From Mesoflavibacter sp. (lineage in GTDB: Bacteria > Pseudomonadota > Alphaproteobacteria > UBA8366 > Aestuariispiraceae), in assembly GCA_017792345.1 (NCBI GenBank), contig CP051228.1, positions 1,798,001-1,862,000 on the forward strand: a stretch of 64,000 nucleotides of DNA. Reading direction: 5' to 3'. Positions 17,880 through 25,910 of the stretch are shown here, piece by piece; position 1 is the stretch's first letter; every line of letters starts with the position of its first letter. A program made the position numbers and the translations under genes. The notes under the pieces are model-generated. The model was not told the DNA's origin. It did no database searches and saw only the letters and a program-made list of their open reading frames with translations.

Positions 17880-18890
17880 ATGTCCAAGGATCCGAGACGC
17901 TGGCTGACCGTGAAGCCGCAGGGACTGTACTGCGCGGCGGGCGATTTCTATGTCGACCCGACAAGGCCGGTGGCGCGGGCCGTCATCACCCATGGCCATG
18001 CCGACCATGCCCGCGCCGGGCATGGCAAGGTGCTGGCGACGGCGGAAACCCTGGCGATCATGCAAAGCCGGTTCGGCGAAGACTGCTGGGGTTCCGCGCA
18101 GGCGGTGGGCTTCGGCGAGCGGATCGAAATCGGCGGTGCATCGGTCTCCCTCGCCCCTGCCGGGCATGTCCTGGGCAGCGCCCAGGCGGTGCTGGACCAT
18201 GACGGCGGCCGGGTTGTCGTCTCCGGCGATTACAAGCGGCGGCGCGACCCGACCTGCGCGGGATTCGAGCCGGTGCCCTGCGACGTCTTCGTGACCGAGG
18301 CGACCTTTGCCTTGCCGGTCTTCCGCCATCCGGACGATGCGGGCGAGATCGCGAAACTGTTGGACTCCCTGCGCCTGTTCCCGAACCGCACGCATCTGGT
18401 CGGCGCCTATGCGCTGGGCAAGGCGCAGCGGGTCATCCGCCTGCTGAGAGAGGCGGGATACGACCGCACGATCTTTCTGCACGGGGCGCTGGAGGCGTTG
18501 TGCACGCTTTATGAAGGACTGGGCGTGGCGCTGGGGCCGCTGGAACCGGTCGCGGGAAGCAAGAAGGACAAGGCAGGCGAGATCGTGATGTGCCCGCCGG
18601 GCGCGCTAAACGACCGCTGGGCCGCAGGGTTTCCCGATCCGGTCACCGCCATGGCGTCGGGCTGGATGCGGGTTCGCCAGCGGGCGCGGCAGCGCGGCGT
18701 CGAATTGCCGCTGATCCTATCCGACCATGCCGATTGGGATGAGCTGACCCGGACGCTGCACGATGTCGGCGCGCCGCAGGTCTGGATCACCCATGGCCGG
18801 GAGGAGGCGCTGGCCCATTACGCGCAACAGGCGGGGTTCCAGGCCGAGGCCCTGTCGCTGGTCGGGTTCGAGGAAGGCGAGGACGGATGA
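17880..18890 (+). CDS. Ligase-associated MBL-fold exonuclease (DNA damage response)
   Basis: The protein has 336 residues of metallo-beta-lactamase and beta-CASP type. The H38-G-H-A-D-H43 motif is complete, followed by GHVLGSAQ and VVSGDYKRRRDPTC. The C-terminal half has LSDHADWDELTRTLHDVGAPQVWITHG, the beta-CASP H motif. This is the TIGR04122-type exonuclease that is encoded beside an ATP-dependent DNA ligase in many bacteria and linked to repair of DNA damage. The ATG at 17880 has a GGAG site five bases before it; the GTG at 17877 is the alternative. The stop overlaps the ligase start by four bases. Confidence 0.93.
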   Translation: MSKDPRRWLTVKPQGLYCAAGDFYVDPTRPVARAVITHGHADHARAGHGKVLATAETLAIMQSRFGEDCWGSAQAVGFGERIEIGGASVSLAPAGHVLGSAQAVLDHDGGRVVVSGDYKRRRDPTCAGFEPVPCDVFVTEATFALPVFRHPDDAGEIAKLLDSLRLFPNRTHLVGAYALGKAQRVIRLLREAGYDRTIFLHGALEALCTLYEGLGVALGPLEPVAGSKKDKAGEIVMCPPGALNDRWAAGFPDPVTAMASGWMRVRQRARQRGVELPLILSDHADWDELTRTLHDVGAPQVWITHGREEALAHYAQQAGFQAEALSLVGFEEGEDG

Positions 18891-20473
18891 AACGCTTCGC
18901 CGATCTGATGGAGCGGCTGGTCTATACCGGCGGGCGCAATGCCAAGCTGGCGATCCTGGCGGAATATTTCCGCACCACGCCCGACCCGGACCGGGGCTGG
19001 GCACTGGCGGCGCTGACCGACGGCTACGAGACCCGCCTTCTAACCCCGGCGGCGGTCCGAAAACTGGCCGAGGCGCGAACCGATCCGGTGCTGTTTCGCC
19101 TGTCCTACGATTATGTCGGCGATCTGGCGGAGACGACGGCGCTGATCTGGCCGGAGGCGGAGGCGCTTCCCGGTGAAGCGCCGCGCCTGGGCGAGATCGT
19201 CGACACGCTTGCCAGGACCAGCCGCGCCCGCGCGCCGCAGCATGTCGAAGGCTGGCTGGATCGGCTCGACGGGTCCGGCCGCTATGCCCTGCTGAAACTG
19301 TTGATGGGCGGGTTGCGGGTCGGCGTTTCGGCCCGGCTGGCCAAGACCGCCCTGGCGCAGTACGGCGGCAAGCCGATCGAGGAAATCGAGGAATTGTGGT
19401 TCGGCCTGACGCCGCCCTATGGCGATCTGTTCGCCTGGCTGGACGGCAGAACCTCCGCGCCGCAGGTCGATACCAGCACGCTGTTCCGCCCGGTCATGCT
19501 GGCCAATCCCTTGGAGGATGGCGAGTTGGACCGGCTCGCCCCGACGGATTTCCGGGCCGAATGGAAATGGGACGGCATCCGCGTCCAATTGGCCGCCAGG
19601 GACGGGGAGGCGCGCCTGTTCACCCGCACCGGCGACGAGATCGGCCCGGCCTTCCCCGATATCGCCGGCCGGGCGGATTTTGACGCGGTGCTGGATGGCG
19701 AATTGCTGGTCCGGCGGGAGGGCGAGATCCGGCCCTTCAACGATCTGCAGCAGCGCCTGGGCCGCAAGTCGGTGACGGCGGCGATGCTGCGCGACTATCC
19801 GGCGCATCTGCGGGTCTATGACATCCTGTTCCGGGGCGACCGCGATCTGCGCCCCGACCCGTTCGAGACACGGCGCGCGGAACTGGAAGCCTTCGTCACC
19901 GGCTTGAACCGGGACTGGCTGGACCTGTCGCCGCTGGTGCCTTTCGACGATTGGGATGCCTTGCGCGCGATTTGGGACGGGACGCGGGAGGCCGGGATCG
20001 AGGGGCTGATGCTGAAACGGGTCGATGCGTCCTATACCGCCGGTCGCCCGAAAGGCCCCTGGTTCAAATGGAAGCGCGCACCGCTGACCGCCGATTGCGT
20101 GCTGATGTATGCCCAGCGCGGTCACGGCAAGCGGTCGTCCCTCTATTCCGATTTCACCTTCGGCTGCTGGCGCGACGGGCCGGACGGCGCGCCGGAACTG
20201 GTGCCGGTCGGCAAGGCCTATTCCGGCTATACCGATGCCGAGTTGAAGGAAATCGACCGCTGGATCCGCCGCAACACGGTGGAGAAATTCGGTCCCGTCC
20301 GGTCCGTGATCCCCGAAATCGTCTTGGAGGTGGCCTTCGATTCCGTCCACCCGTCGAAACGCCACAAGTCGGGCATCGCCATGCGCTTCCCGCGCATCCA
20401 CCGCCTGCGCACCGACAAGCCCGCCGAGGAGGCCGACCGGGTCGAGACCCTGGCGGCGATGATCGAGGGCTAG
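18887..20473 (+). CDS. Cisplatin damage response ATP-dependent DNA ligase
   Basis: This 528-residue ligase has an N-terminal DNA-binding domain (about 1-200), an adenylation domain with the lysine nucleophile K227 in EWKWDGIRVQL, followed by FTRTGDEIGPAFP, LDGELLV and EGLMLKRVDASYTAGR, and an OB-fold ending FDSVHPSKRHKSGIAMRFPRIHRLR. It corresponds to the TIGR04120-type ligase. In many genomes its neighbours are an Lhr-like helicase and a PdeM phosphoesterase as well as the exonuclease. Here only the exonuclease and the ASCH-like gene are present; on the other side lie a repeat and an ion channel. Confidence 0.93.
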   Translation: MKRFADLMERLVYTGGRNAKLAILAEYFRTTPDPDRGWALAALTDGYETRLLTPAAVRKLAEARTDPVLFRLSYDYVGDLAETTALIWPEAEALPGEAPRLGEIVDTLARTSRARAPQHVEGWLDRLDGSGRYALLKLLMGGLRVGVSARLAKTALAQYGGKPIEEIEELWFGLTPPYGDLFAWLDGRTSAPQVDTSTLFRPVMLANPLEDGELDRLAPTDFRAEWKWDGIRVQLAARDGEARLFTRTGDEIGPAFPDIAGRADFDAVLDGELLVRREGEIRPFNDLQQRLGRKSVTAAMLRDYPAHLRVYDILFRGDRDLRPDPFETRRAELEAFVTGLNRDWLDLSPLVPFDDWDALRAIWDGTREAGIEGLMLKRVDASYTAGRPKGPWFKWKRAPLTADCVLMYAQRGHGKRSSLYSDFTFGCWRDGPDGAPELVPVGKAYSGYTDAELKEIDRWIRRNTVEKFGPVRSVIPEIVLEVAFDSVHPSKRHKSGIAMRFPRIHRLRTDKPAEEADRVETLAAMIEG

Positions 20474-20565
20474 CCCCTCACCCGGCCCTTCGGGCCACCC
20501 TCTCCCATGGGGCGAGGGTACCTTCCAAAGCCCCTCTCCCTCGGGGAGAGGGGTTGGGGTGAGGG
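20474..20565. repeat. Compound inverted repeat of the CCCTCACCC type
   Basis: The outer arms CCCTCACCC (20475-20483) and GGGTGAGGG (20557-20565) enclose GGCCCTTCGGGCC (20484-20496) and a strong hairpin CCCCTCTCCC-TCG-GGGAGAGGGG (20531-20553). This nested element is a well-known dispersed intergenic repeat of many proteobacteria. It fills the gap between the convergent ligase and ion-channel genes and may end both transcripts. Confidence 0.85.
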
Positions 20566-20571
20566 AAATTG

Positions 20572-21357
20572 CTATCCCTGCTCGCCGCGCATTTCCCGGA
20601 TTTCCGCGCGCAGCGCCTTCAGCTCGGCCATGATTTCCTCATGCTCGCTGCCCAGCTCGCCGCGGGTTTCGGCTTCGGCGGCCTTGTGCTCCTGGCTCAT
20701 GCTGTCGACGATGATGGCGATGAACAGGTTCAGGACGGCGAAGGTGGTCAGCAGGATGAAGACCACGAAGAACAGCCAAGCCTGGGGATAGACCTCCATC
20801 ACCGGCCGGACGATGCCCATGGACCAGCTTTCCAAGGTCATGATCTGGAACAGCGAATAGACGGATTCCCCGATGGTCCCGAACCAGTCCGGAAAGGCCT
20901 CGCCGAACAGTTTCGTCGCCATGACCGAGGCGATGTAGAAGACCAGCGACAGCAGCATGATGACCGATCCCATGCCCGGGATGGCACGCAGCAGGGCCTG
21001 CACCACCAGCCGCATGGACGGCACCAGCGAGATCAGCCGCAGGGCGCGCAGGATACGCAGCGCGCGCAGCACCGACACGCCGTCGCCCGCCGGGGCCAGG
21101 GTGACGCCGACGATCACGAAATCGAAGACGTTCCAGGCGCTTTTGAAGAAGGCCAGGCGGTAGACCGCGAGCTTCAGCAGGATTTCGACGACGAAGATCG
21201 CCAGCGCGATCTTGTCGAGCGTCATCAGCAACCCGCCGGCATGGGCCATCGCCGTTTCCGACGTTTCCAACCCCAAAATCAGGGCGTTGGCCACGATCAC
21301 TCCGGTAATGGTGTTCTGAAAGATCCTGGATTCGATCAGTGCCTTGATACGGTCCAT
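20572..21357 (-). CDS. Bacterial voltage-gated sodium channel (NaChBac/NavAb family)
   Basis: The protein has 261 residues in the single-domain six-helix layout that assembles as a tetramer. S4 carries regularly spaced arginines R98, R101, R104 and R107 in VLRALRILRALRL. The pore has the sodium selectivity filter TLESWSM at 174-180, identical to that of NavAb-type channels. S6 ends NLFIAIIVDSMSQEH, and residues about 227-261 form a glutamate-rich coiled coil, the usual cytosolic tetramer bundle. Members occur in marine and alkaliphilic bacteria and are linked to motility, chemotaxis or pH balance. No sodium-motor genes are in the window. Confidence 0.95.
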   Translation of the reverse strand: MDRIKALIESRIFQNTITGVIVANALILGLETSETAMAHAGGLLMTLDKIALAIFVVEILLKLAVYRLAFFKSAWNVFDFVIVGVTLAPAGDGVSVLRALRILRALRLISLVPSMRLVVQALLRAIPGMGSVIMLLSLVFYIASVMATKLFGEAFPDWFGTIGESVYSLFQIMTLESWSMGIVRPVMEVYPQAWLFFVVFILLTTFAVLNLFIAIIVDSMSQEHKAAEAETRGELGSEHEEIMAELKALRAEIREMRGEQG

Positions 21358-21421
21358 GGCAACGCGGCCTCCTCACGCCCAAAATGCTGCGCCGCATATG
21401 AAGGGCGGAACGGCCGGAAAA

Positions 21422-22231
21422 TCAAGCGGTGGCGGCGCCCGCGATGGCGGGATTGGTCGCGGCCCAGGCACAGAGCTGCGGATAGCTTGGCTCTTCCAGC
21501 CCGATCAGGGGCAGGCCGGTCTCTTCGCAGAAGGCACGGAAAGTGTCGGCGGTGAAGGCGTCCACCGGAATGCCTTTGGCGACGGCCCAGTCGACGGCCT
21601 CGATCTCCTGACCCCAATAACCGACGCGCGGGGCCGGGACATGGGCGTGGATCGTCTGCATGTGGGCGACCTTGGGGTCGTTGCGGTAGGTCCGCCAGAT
21701 GTCGACATACAGGAAATCGACCGGCACAGCCGCCGGATCGTGCCGATAGGTCAGCAGATCGTGTTCGACGATGTCGACTTTGTCGCGTGTCGGCCAGTCG
21801 TCCATCCCGGCGAAATCCCGGGCCAGGGCGATCACCTCCGCGTCGCGTTCGACCACCGTGACCTTGGTGACCTCCGGCTTGGCGGCGACGGCATAGGCCA
21901 TGATCGCCATGCCCAGACCGCCGATAAGCACATGACCCGACGCGGCTTCCAGATGCGGCCACTGGCTTTCGATTTCCATCGGATTGACGGTCATCCAGGC
22001 CTCGTTGTTGCGCATCAGCCCGAATTGCATATGCCGGATCTGGCGATGTCCCAGGAAATAGCCCGCGCCCGCCGGAAAATAGGCCTGCCACAATTTCCAG
22101 TTCGCGCCCTGGGCCTTGCGGAATTTCGGGATCGGGAAGGGCGCATAGGGCAGGGCAGGCCGGTCGCCGACCGGTTCTGGTACATAGGATTCCACATTCG
22201 GCACCATCTCGCCCAGCATCGCCGCCCCCAT
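21422..22231 (-). CDS. SAM-dependent methyltransferase-like / spermidine synthase-like protein
   Basis: This 269-residue protein is not one I can name. It has a Rossmann signature GHVLIGGLGMAIMAYAVA followed by KVTVVERDAEVIALAR, where the acidic end of strand 2 would bind the ribose of SAM, and VDFLYVDIWRTY at strand 4. This pattern is shared with spermidine-synthase-like folds, but the N-terminal aminopropyltransferase parts are not obvious. The first methionine or M5 could be the start; no strong ribosome site is visible. It lies between the sodium channel and a LysR gene on the same strand with no evident link. Confidence 0.6.
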   Translation of the reverse strand: MGAAMLGEMVPNVESYVPEPVGDRPALPYAPFPIPKFRKAQGANWKLWQAYFPAGAGYFLGHRQIRHMQFGLMRNNEAWMTVNPMEIESQWPHLEAASGHVLIGGLGMAIMAYAVAAKPEVTKVTVVERDAEVIALARDFAGMDDWPTRDKVDIVEHDLLTYRHDPAAVPVDFLYVDIWRTYRNDPKVAHMQTIHAHVPAPRVGYWGQEIEAVDWAVAKGIPVDAFTADTFRAFCEETGLPLIGLEEPSYPQLCAWAATNPAIAGAATA

Positions 22232-22277
22232 CGTTTGTCCGTTACCGGCACGACCTTAGGGTGCGCGGTTTTCGGCG

Positions 22278-23177
22278 TCACGTCTTTTCCGGCACGCGAT
22301 CTTCCCCGGCCAATGCCTGCCACAGGGCCTGCCCCACCAGACCGCCGCGCCGGTCGCGTCGGCGCATGATCATCAGGCGCGAATGCCGCACCGGATAGCC
22401 CGCCAGGTCGAGCCGGACCAGCGTGCCGCTTTCCAATTCCGCGCGGATCATGTGTTCCGGCATGCCGCCCCAGCCCATGCCCGCCAGCAGGATTTCCTTC
22501 TTCGCCGCGAAATCGGTGACGGTCCAGCGCAGCCCGTCCGGCAGCACGTCGCGGGTCTGGTCATAGGCGCCCCGCCCGGTCCCGGCGACGACGACCTGAA
22601 CAAAGGCGCGCATCGCCGCATTTTCGATCGGCCCTGCGTCGGTTTCCGGTCCGTATCCAGGCCGGGCGACCGGGATGATATCCAGTTCCAGGAAGGGGAT
22701 GCTTTCCACCTCGTCCAGCGGCGCGCTGTTGTCCGGGGCGACGATGATATCAGCCTCGCCGCGCATCAGCCGGTCGGCCGCCCCGCCCAGCACGTCGGTC
22801 GCCAGCTTGATATGGGTCTGCGGATAGGCGCGGCCGACCGCCCCGACGATCGCCAGCACCGGTGCCATCGGACAGGTGGCGGAAACGGACAGCGCGACCT
22901 CCGGTTCCTGCCGTGCCGCCAGTCGGTCGGCGAGATTCCGCAACTCCCGCATCTGGCTGAGGACGATGCAGGCCTGGCGGTGAAAGGCCCGGCCCTCTGG
23001 CGTCAGCACGGGCCGATAGCCGTCGCGGGACAGCAGGGTCACGCCCGCCGCCGTCTCCAACTGCTTGATCATATGGCTGACCGCCGGCTGGGTCTTGTGC
23101 AGCTTTTCCGCCGCCGCGCGGAAGGTGCCTTCGCCGACGACGGCGTCCAGCACGCGCAATTGTTCGTGGGTGATCAA
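22278..23177 (-). CDS. LysR-family transcriptional regulator
   Basis: The protein has 299 residues, normal for LysR. The N-terminal winged helix reads LRVLDAVVGEGTFRAAAEKLHKTQPAVSHMIKQLETAAGVTLLSRDGYRPVLTPEGRAF. An effector-binding domain follows from about residue 90. It is divergent from the GST-led operon at 23322 with a 144-base AT-rich gap, so it most likely controls that operon. The ligand cannot be told; the target enzymes suggest an electrophilic or nitro/nitronate compound. Confidence 0.92.
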   Translation of the reverse strand: MITHEQLRVLDAVVGEGTFRAAAEKLHKTQPAVSHMIKQLETAAGVTLLSRDGYRPVLTPEGRAFHRQACIVLSQMRELRNLADRLAARQEPEVALSVSATCPMAPVLAIVGAVGRAYPQTHIKLATDVLGGAADRLMRGEADIIVAPDNSAPLDEVESIPFLELDIIPVARPGYGPETDAGPIENAAMRAFVQVVVAGTGRGAYDQTRDVLPDGLRWTVTDFAAKKEILLAGMGWGGMPEHMIRAELESGTLVRLDLAGYPVRHSRLMIMRRRDRRGGLVGQALWQALAGEDRVPEKT

Positions 23178-23202
23178 GACCTTCGCCCTAGATGATTAGT
23201 AC

Positions 23203-23226
23203 AGTTTATCGAGTTTATCAGAAACT
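23203..23226. promoter_or_regulatory. LysR operator candidate in the divergent promoter region
   Basis: The eight-base word AGTTTATC occurs at 23203-23210 and again at 23212-23219. The second copy is part of a perfect inverted repeat AGTTT-ATCAG-AAACT (23212-23226). The site lies 26 bases before the LysR start and about 100 bases before the GST start, inside an AT-rich stretch. Position and symmetry suit a LysR regulator, though the T-N11-A core is not clear. Confidence 0.4.
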
Positions 23227-23321
23227 ATCATTATCTTTCTATCGTTTGTCGCCACAGATAGGGGCGGTCGGGCCGCGTTAGGGCCCGCACCGGAAGCCTC
23301 AACTCTGAAAGGGTGACGATC

Positions 23322-23930
23322 ATGAAGCTTTATATGAAACCGGGTGCCTGCTCGCTGGCGTCCCATATCGCGCTGCGCGAAGTCGGCGCTTCCTTCGATC
23401 TGGACCAGGTCGATACGGACAAGAAAATCACCGCGTCCGGCGGCGATTACCGCCGCGTCAACGCCAAGGGTTATGTCCCGGCGCTGGAACTGGACAGCGG
23501 CGAGGTCCTGACCGAGGGCGCGTCGATCCTGCAATACATCGCCGACACCAATCCGGGCAGCGGCCTGGCTCCGGCGGCAGGGTCGGTCGAGCGCGCGCGT
23601 CTGCAGGAACATCTGAACTATACCGCGTCGGAACTGCACAAGGCCTTCGGCCCGTTCTTCCATGCCGGCGCCAGCGACGCGGACAAGCAGTCGGCGGGCA
23701 AATCCGTGGCCCATAAATTCGACTATATCGAAACCCTGCTGGCAGACGGCCGTGCGCATCTGCTGGGCAGTGCCTTCACCGTCGCGGACGCCTATCTGTT
23801 CGTCGTGTCCAACTGGGCGAATTTCGTCGGCATCGATCTGGGCAACTGGCCGAAGCTGAAGGCCTTCGTCGAACGGGTCGCGGCCCGACCGACGACCCAG
23901 GCGGCGCTGCGGGCGGAAGGCTTGGCCTGA
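23322..23930 (+). CDS. Glutathione S-transferase (beta-class, GstA-like)
   Basis: The protein has 202 residues. It begins MKLYMKPGACSLASHIALREVG, with the cysteine near position 10 typical of bacterial beta-class GSTs. The thioredoxin-like half ends YVPALELDSGEVLTEGASILQYIAD, giving the cis-proline and the SxxI glutathione-binding motif. The helical C-terminal domain has LLGSAFTVADAYLFVVSNW. It conjugates glutathione to electrophiles. The ATG at 23322 has an AAAGGG site nine bases upstream; a GTG at 23313 is less likely. It leads a five-gene operon to 25903 with small gaps of 3 to 42 bases. Confidence 0.92.
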   Translation: MKLYMKPGACSLASHIALREVGASFDLDQVDTDKKITASGGDYRRVNAKGYVPALELDSGEVLTEGASILQYIADTNPGSGLAPAAGSVERARLQEHLNYTASELHKAFGPFFHAGASDADKQSAGKSVAHKFDYIETLLADGRAHLLGSAFTVADAYLFVVSNWANFVGIDLGNWPKLKAFVERVAARPTTQAALRAEGLA

Positions 23931-23933
23931 CCC

Positions 23934-24314
23934 ATGGATACGGACACGGCCCATCGCGCCATTCTCGGCCTGCTGCAGACCTATTTCGACGGCCTGTACC
24001 ACGCCGACACCGCCCGACTGGGCGAGATCTTCCACCCGGACGCCCGGTATGTGAACACGGTCGACGGGCATCGCACCAACCTGTCGGTGCCGGAGTATTT
24101 CGCCCTGGTTGACGCCCGCACCCCGCCGTCGCAGGAAGGCCAGGATCGGCGGGACAAAGTCCTCGCGGTTCAGATCGGCGGACCCAATATGGCCTTTGCC
24201 AGGGTCGAAATGGCGATGATGGGCCGGGTCTATACCGACTTCCTGACGCTGGTTTTCGACCAGGACCGCTGGTGGATTCTGGCGAAGGTATTTCATTTCG
24301 AACTCGAAACGTGA
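23934..24314 (+). CDS. NTF2-like fold protein (putative lumazine-binding type)
   Basis: The 126-residue protein has an NTF2-like cone fold: an N-terminal helix pair (AILGLLQTYFDGLYHADTARLGEIFHPDARYV), then EYFALVDARTPPS, and the strands AFARVEMAMMGRVYTDFLTLVFDQDRWWILAKVFHFE. This matches the Lumazine_bd_2/SnoaL-like group, small proteins that bind ligands or act as hydratases or isomerases. It starts three bases after the GST stop. Its place in a catabolic operon suggests a small-molecule substrate, not known. Confidence 0.8.
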   Translation: MDTDTAHRAILGLLQTYFDGLYHADTARLGEIFHPDARYVNTVDGHRTNLSVPEYFALVDARTPPSQEGQDRRDKVLAVQIGGPNMAFARVEMAMMGRVYTDFLTLVFDQDRWWILAKVFHFELET

Positions 24315-24324
24315 AGGACATCCC

Positions 24325-24549
24325 ATGCCCTATGTGAATATCAAGGTAACCCGTGAAGGCGGCCCGAACGGGACCGGACCCTCGGCGGAACAGAAGAAGG
24401 AACTGATCGCCGGGGTCACCGACCTGCTGGTCCGCGTCCTTGACAAGGACCCGGCCACGACCTTTGTGATCATCGACGAGGTCGACCTGGACAACTGGGG
24501 TCTGAACAGCATGTCGACGCGGGACTACCGGGCCCGGCAATCCGGCTAG
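24325..24549 (+). CDS. 4-oxalocrotonate tautomerase-family protein
   Basis: This 74-residue protein begins MPYVNIKVTREGG; removal of the methionine exposes the catalytic proline common to the tautomerase superfamily. The middle, SAEQKKELIAGVTDLLVRVLDKDPATTFVIIDEVDLDNWG, matches the family helix and second strand, including the typical V-x-I-x-E-V-D ending. Such enzymes interconvert enol and keto acids, or dehalogenate. It is co-transcribed with GST and a nitronate monooxygenase. Confidence 0.9.
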   Translation: MPYVNIKVTREGGPNGTGPSAEQKKELIAGVTDLLVRVLDKDPATTFVIIDEVDLDNWGLNSMSTRDYRARQSG

Positions 24550-24591
24550 AGCGCGCCCGTAACGGCGCCGGAAACAGAGGGTGGAAATGCC

Positions 24592-25557
24592 ATGTTGAAA
24601 ACCGGACTGACCGATCTTCTCGGGATCGAACACCCTGTGCTTCTGGCGCCGATGGCCGGCGTCAGCGGCGCCGAACTGGCGGCATCCGTCTCCGCCGCCG
24701 GGGGCCTCGGCCTGCTGGGCGGCGGCTATTGCGACAGCGCCTGGATCCGTCAGGAACTGGACGCCCTGCGCGGCAAGCGTTTCGGTTTTGGCGCCATCAC
24801 CTGGGCGCTGGACCAGGATCCCAACGTCCTGGATATCGCCATGTCCTATGGGCCGGAGGCGGTCTTTCTGTCCTTCGGCGATATTGCGCCCTATGCCGGG
24901 AAAGTCCGGGATTCGGGCGTCAAACTGATCGCCCAGGTCCAGACGGTGGATGGCGCGAAATACGCGGCCGACCAGGGCGCGGACATCATCGTCGCCCAGG
25001 GGACGGAAGCCGGCGGCCATGGCGGGGCGCGGGCAACGCTGCCCCTGGTTGCGGCCGTGGTCGATGCCGTGCCGGACCGTCCGGTTGTGGCGGCGGGCGG
25101 TATCGCCGACGGGCGTGGCCTGGCGGCCGCCCTGATGCTGGGCGCCCAGGGCGTGCTGGTCGGCACCGCCTTCTGCGCGGCGGAGGAATCCCTGGCCAAG
25201 CCCGGCGCGAAGAAAATCATGAAAACCGCCAGCGGCGACCGCACGATCCGCAGCACGGTATTCGACATCGCCCGCGACAAGGACTGGCCGAAGGATTGGA
25301 ACCTGCGCACCCTGCGCAATGATTTCACCGACCGTTGGCATGACGATCCGGCAGCCATGCTGCCCGACGTCGATGCGATCCGCGCCGCCTATACCAGCGC
25401 GATGGACAAGGGTGAATTCAACGAAGCCGCCATCATTGTCGGGGAGGCAATCGATCTGGTCCATGCCGTCGAACCTGCCGCCGATATCCTGCAGCGCATT
25501 GTCCGTCAGGCCGAAGACCGCCTCGCCGGCGCGCTGACCTTTCTGCGCACGCCCTGA
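24592..25557 (+). CDS. Nitronate monooxygenase (2-nitropropane dioxygenase family)
   Basis: The protein has 321 residues with an FMN-binding TIM barrel. IEHPVLLAPMAGVSGAELAASVSAAGGLGLLGG is the family N terminus. GADIIVAQGTEAGGHGG contains the conserved histidine of the active site, and AAGGIADGRGLAAALMLGAQGVLVGTAF is the phosphate-binding loop for FMN. The family oxidises alkyl nitronates, and some members reduce quinones or act on enoyl-CoAs. The gene is fourth in the GST operon. Confidence 0.9.
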   Translation: MLKTGLTDLLGIEHPVLLAPMAGVSGAELAASVSAAGGLGLLGGGYCDSAWIRQELDALRGKRFGFGAITWALDQDPNVLDIAMSYGPEAVFLSFGDIAPYAGKVRDSGVKLIAQVQTVDGAKYAADQGADIIVAQGTEAGGHGGARATLPLVAAVVDAVPDRPVVAAGGIADGRGLAAALMLGAQGVLVGTAFCAAEESLAKPGAKKIMKTASGDRTIRSTVFDIARDKDWPKDWNLRTLRNDFTDRWHDDPAAMLPDVDAIRAAYTSAMDKGEFNEAAIIVGEAIDLVHAVEPAADILQRIVRQAEDRLAGALTFLRTP

Positions 25558-25576
25558 CCCCGGTCCCGGAGAACAG

Positions 25577-25903
25577 ATGATCCGCCATATTGTCTTTTTC
25601 ACCGCCAAGGACGGGATCGACGCCGAACGCCTGCGCGACGGGCTGTCGATCCTGACCGGCATTCCCCATGCCCGCCATCTGGAAATCGGCCTGAACCAGA
25701 AGACCGACCCGTTGAGCCGCGAGGTCGATATCGTGGTCTATGGCGAGTTCGACGACGAAGCGGCCTTGGCCGCCTACAAGGCACATCCGGTTTATCAGCG
25801 CTCTATCGACCGGGTTCGCCCGCTGCGCGAGATGCGGTTGGCCGCGAATTTCGACACGCAGACCGCCGTCACCGCGCCGCGGATCGCCCGGCAGGCGGGC
25901 TGA
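25577..25903 (+). CDS. Dabb (stress-responsive A/B barrel) domain protein
   Basis: The 108-residue protein is one Dabb ferredoxin-like domain: MIRHIVFFTAKDG, then RHLEIGLNQKTDPLSREVDIVVYGEFDDEAALAAYKAHPVYQR. The HP-x-Y/H motif in AAYKAHPVYQ is the family hallmark. Related proteins act as small cyclases or decarboxylases on polyketides, or as dimeric stress proteins. A CGGAGAACAG ribosome site precedes it. It is the last gene of the GST operon and ends eight bases before the convergent ExoD gene. Confidence 0.88.
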   Translation: MIRHIVFFTAKDGIDAERLRDGLSILTGIPHARHLEIGLNQKTDPLSREVDIVVYGEFDDEAALAAYKAHPVYQRSIDRVRPLREMRLAANFDTQTAVTAPRIARQAG

Positions 25904-25910
25904 CCGCGGA

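Noticed and set aside
20474-20565. CRISPR array or insertion-sequence end
   Set aside because: The repeats are nested palindromes with no regular spacers and no transposase; they fit a common dispersed intergenic element.
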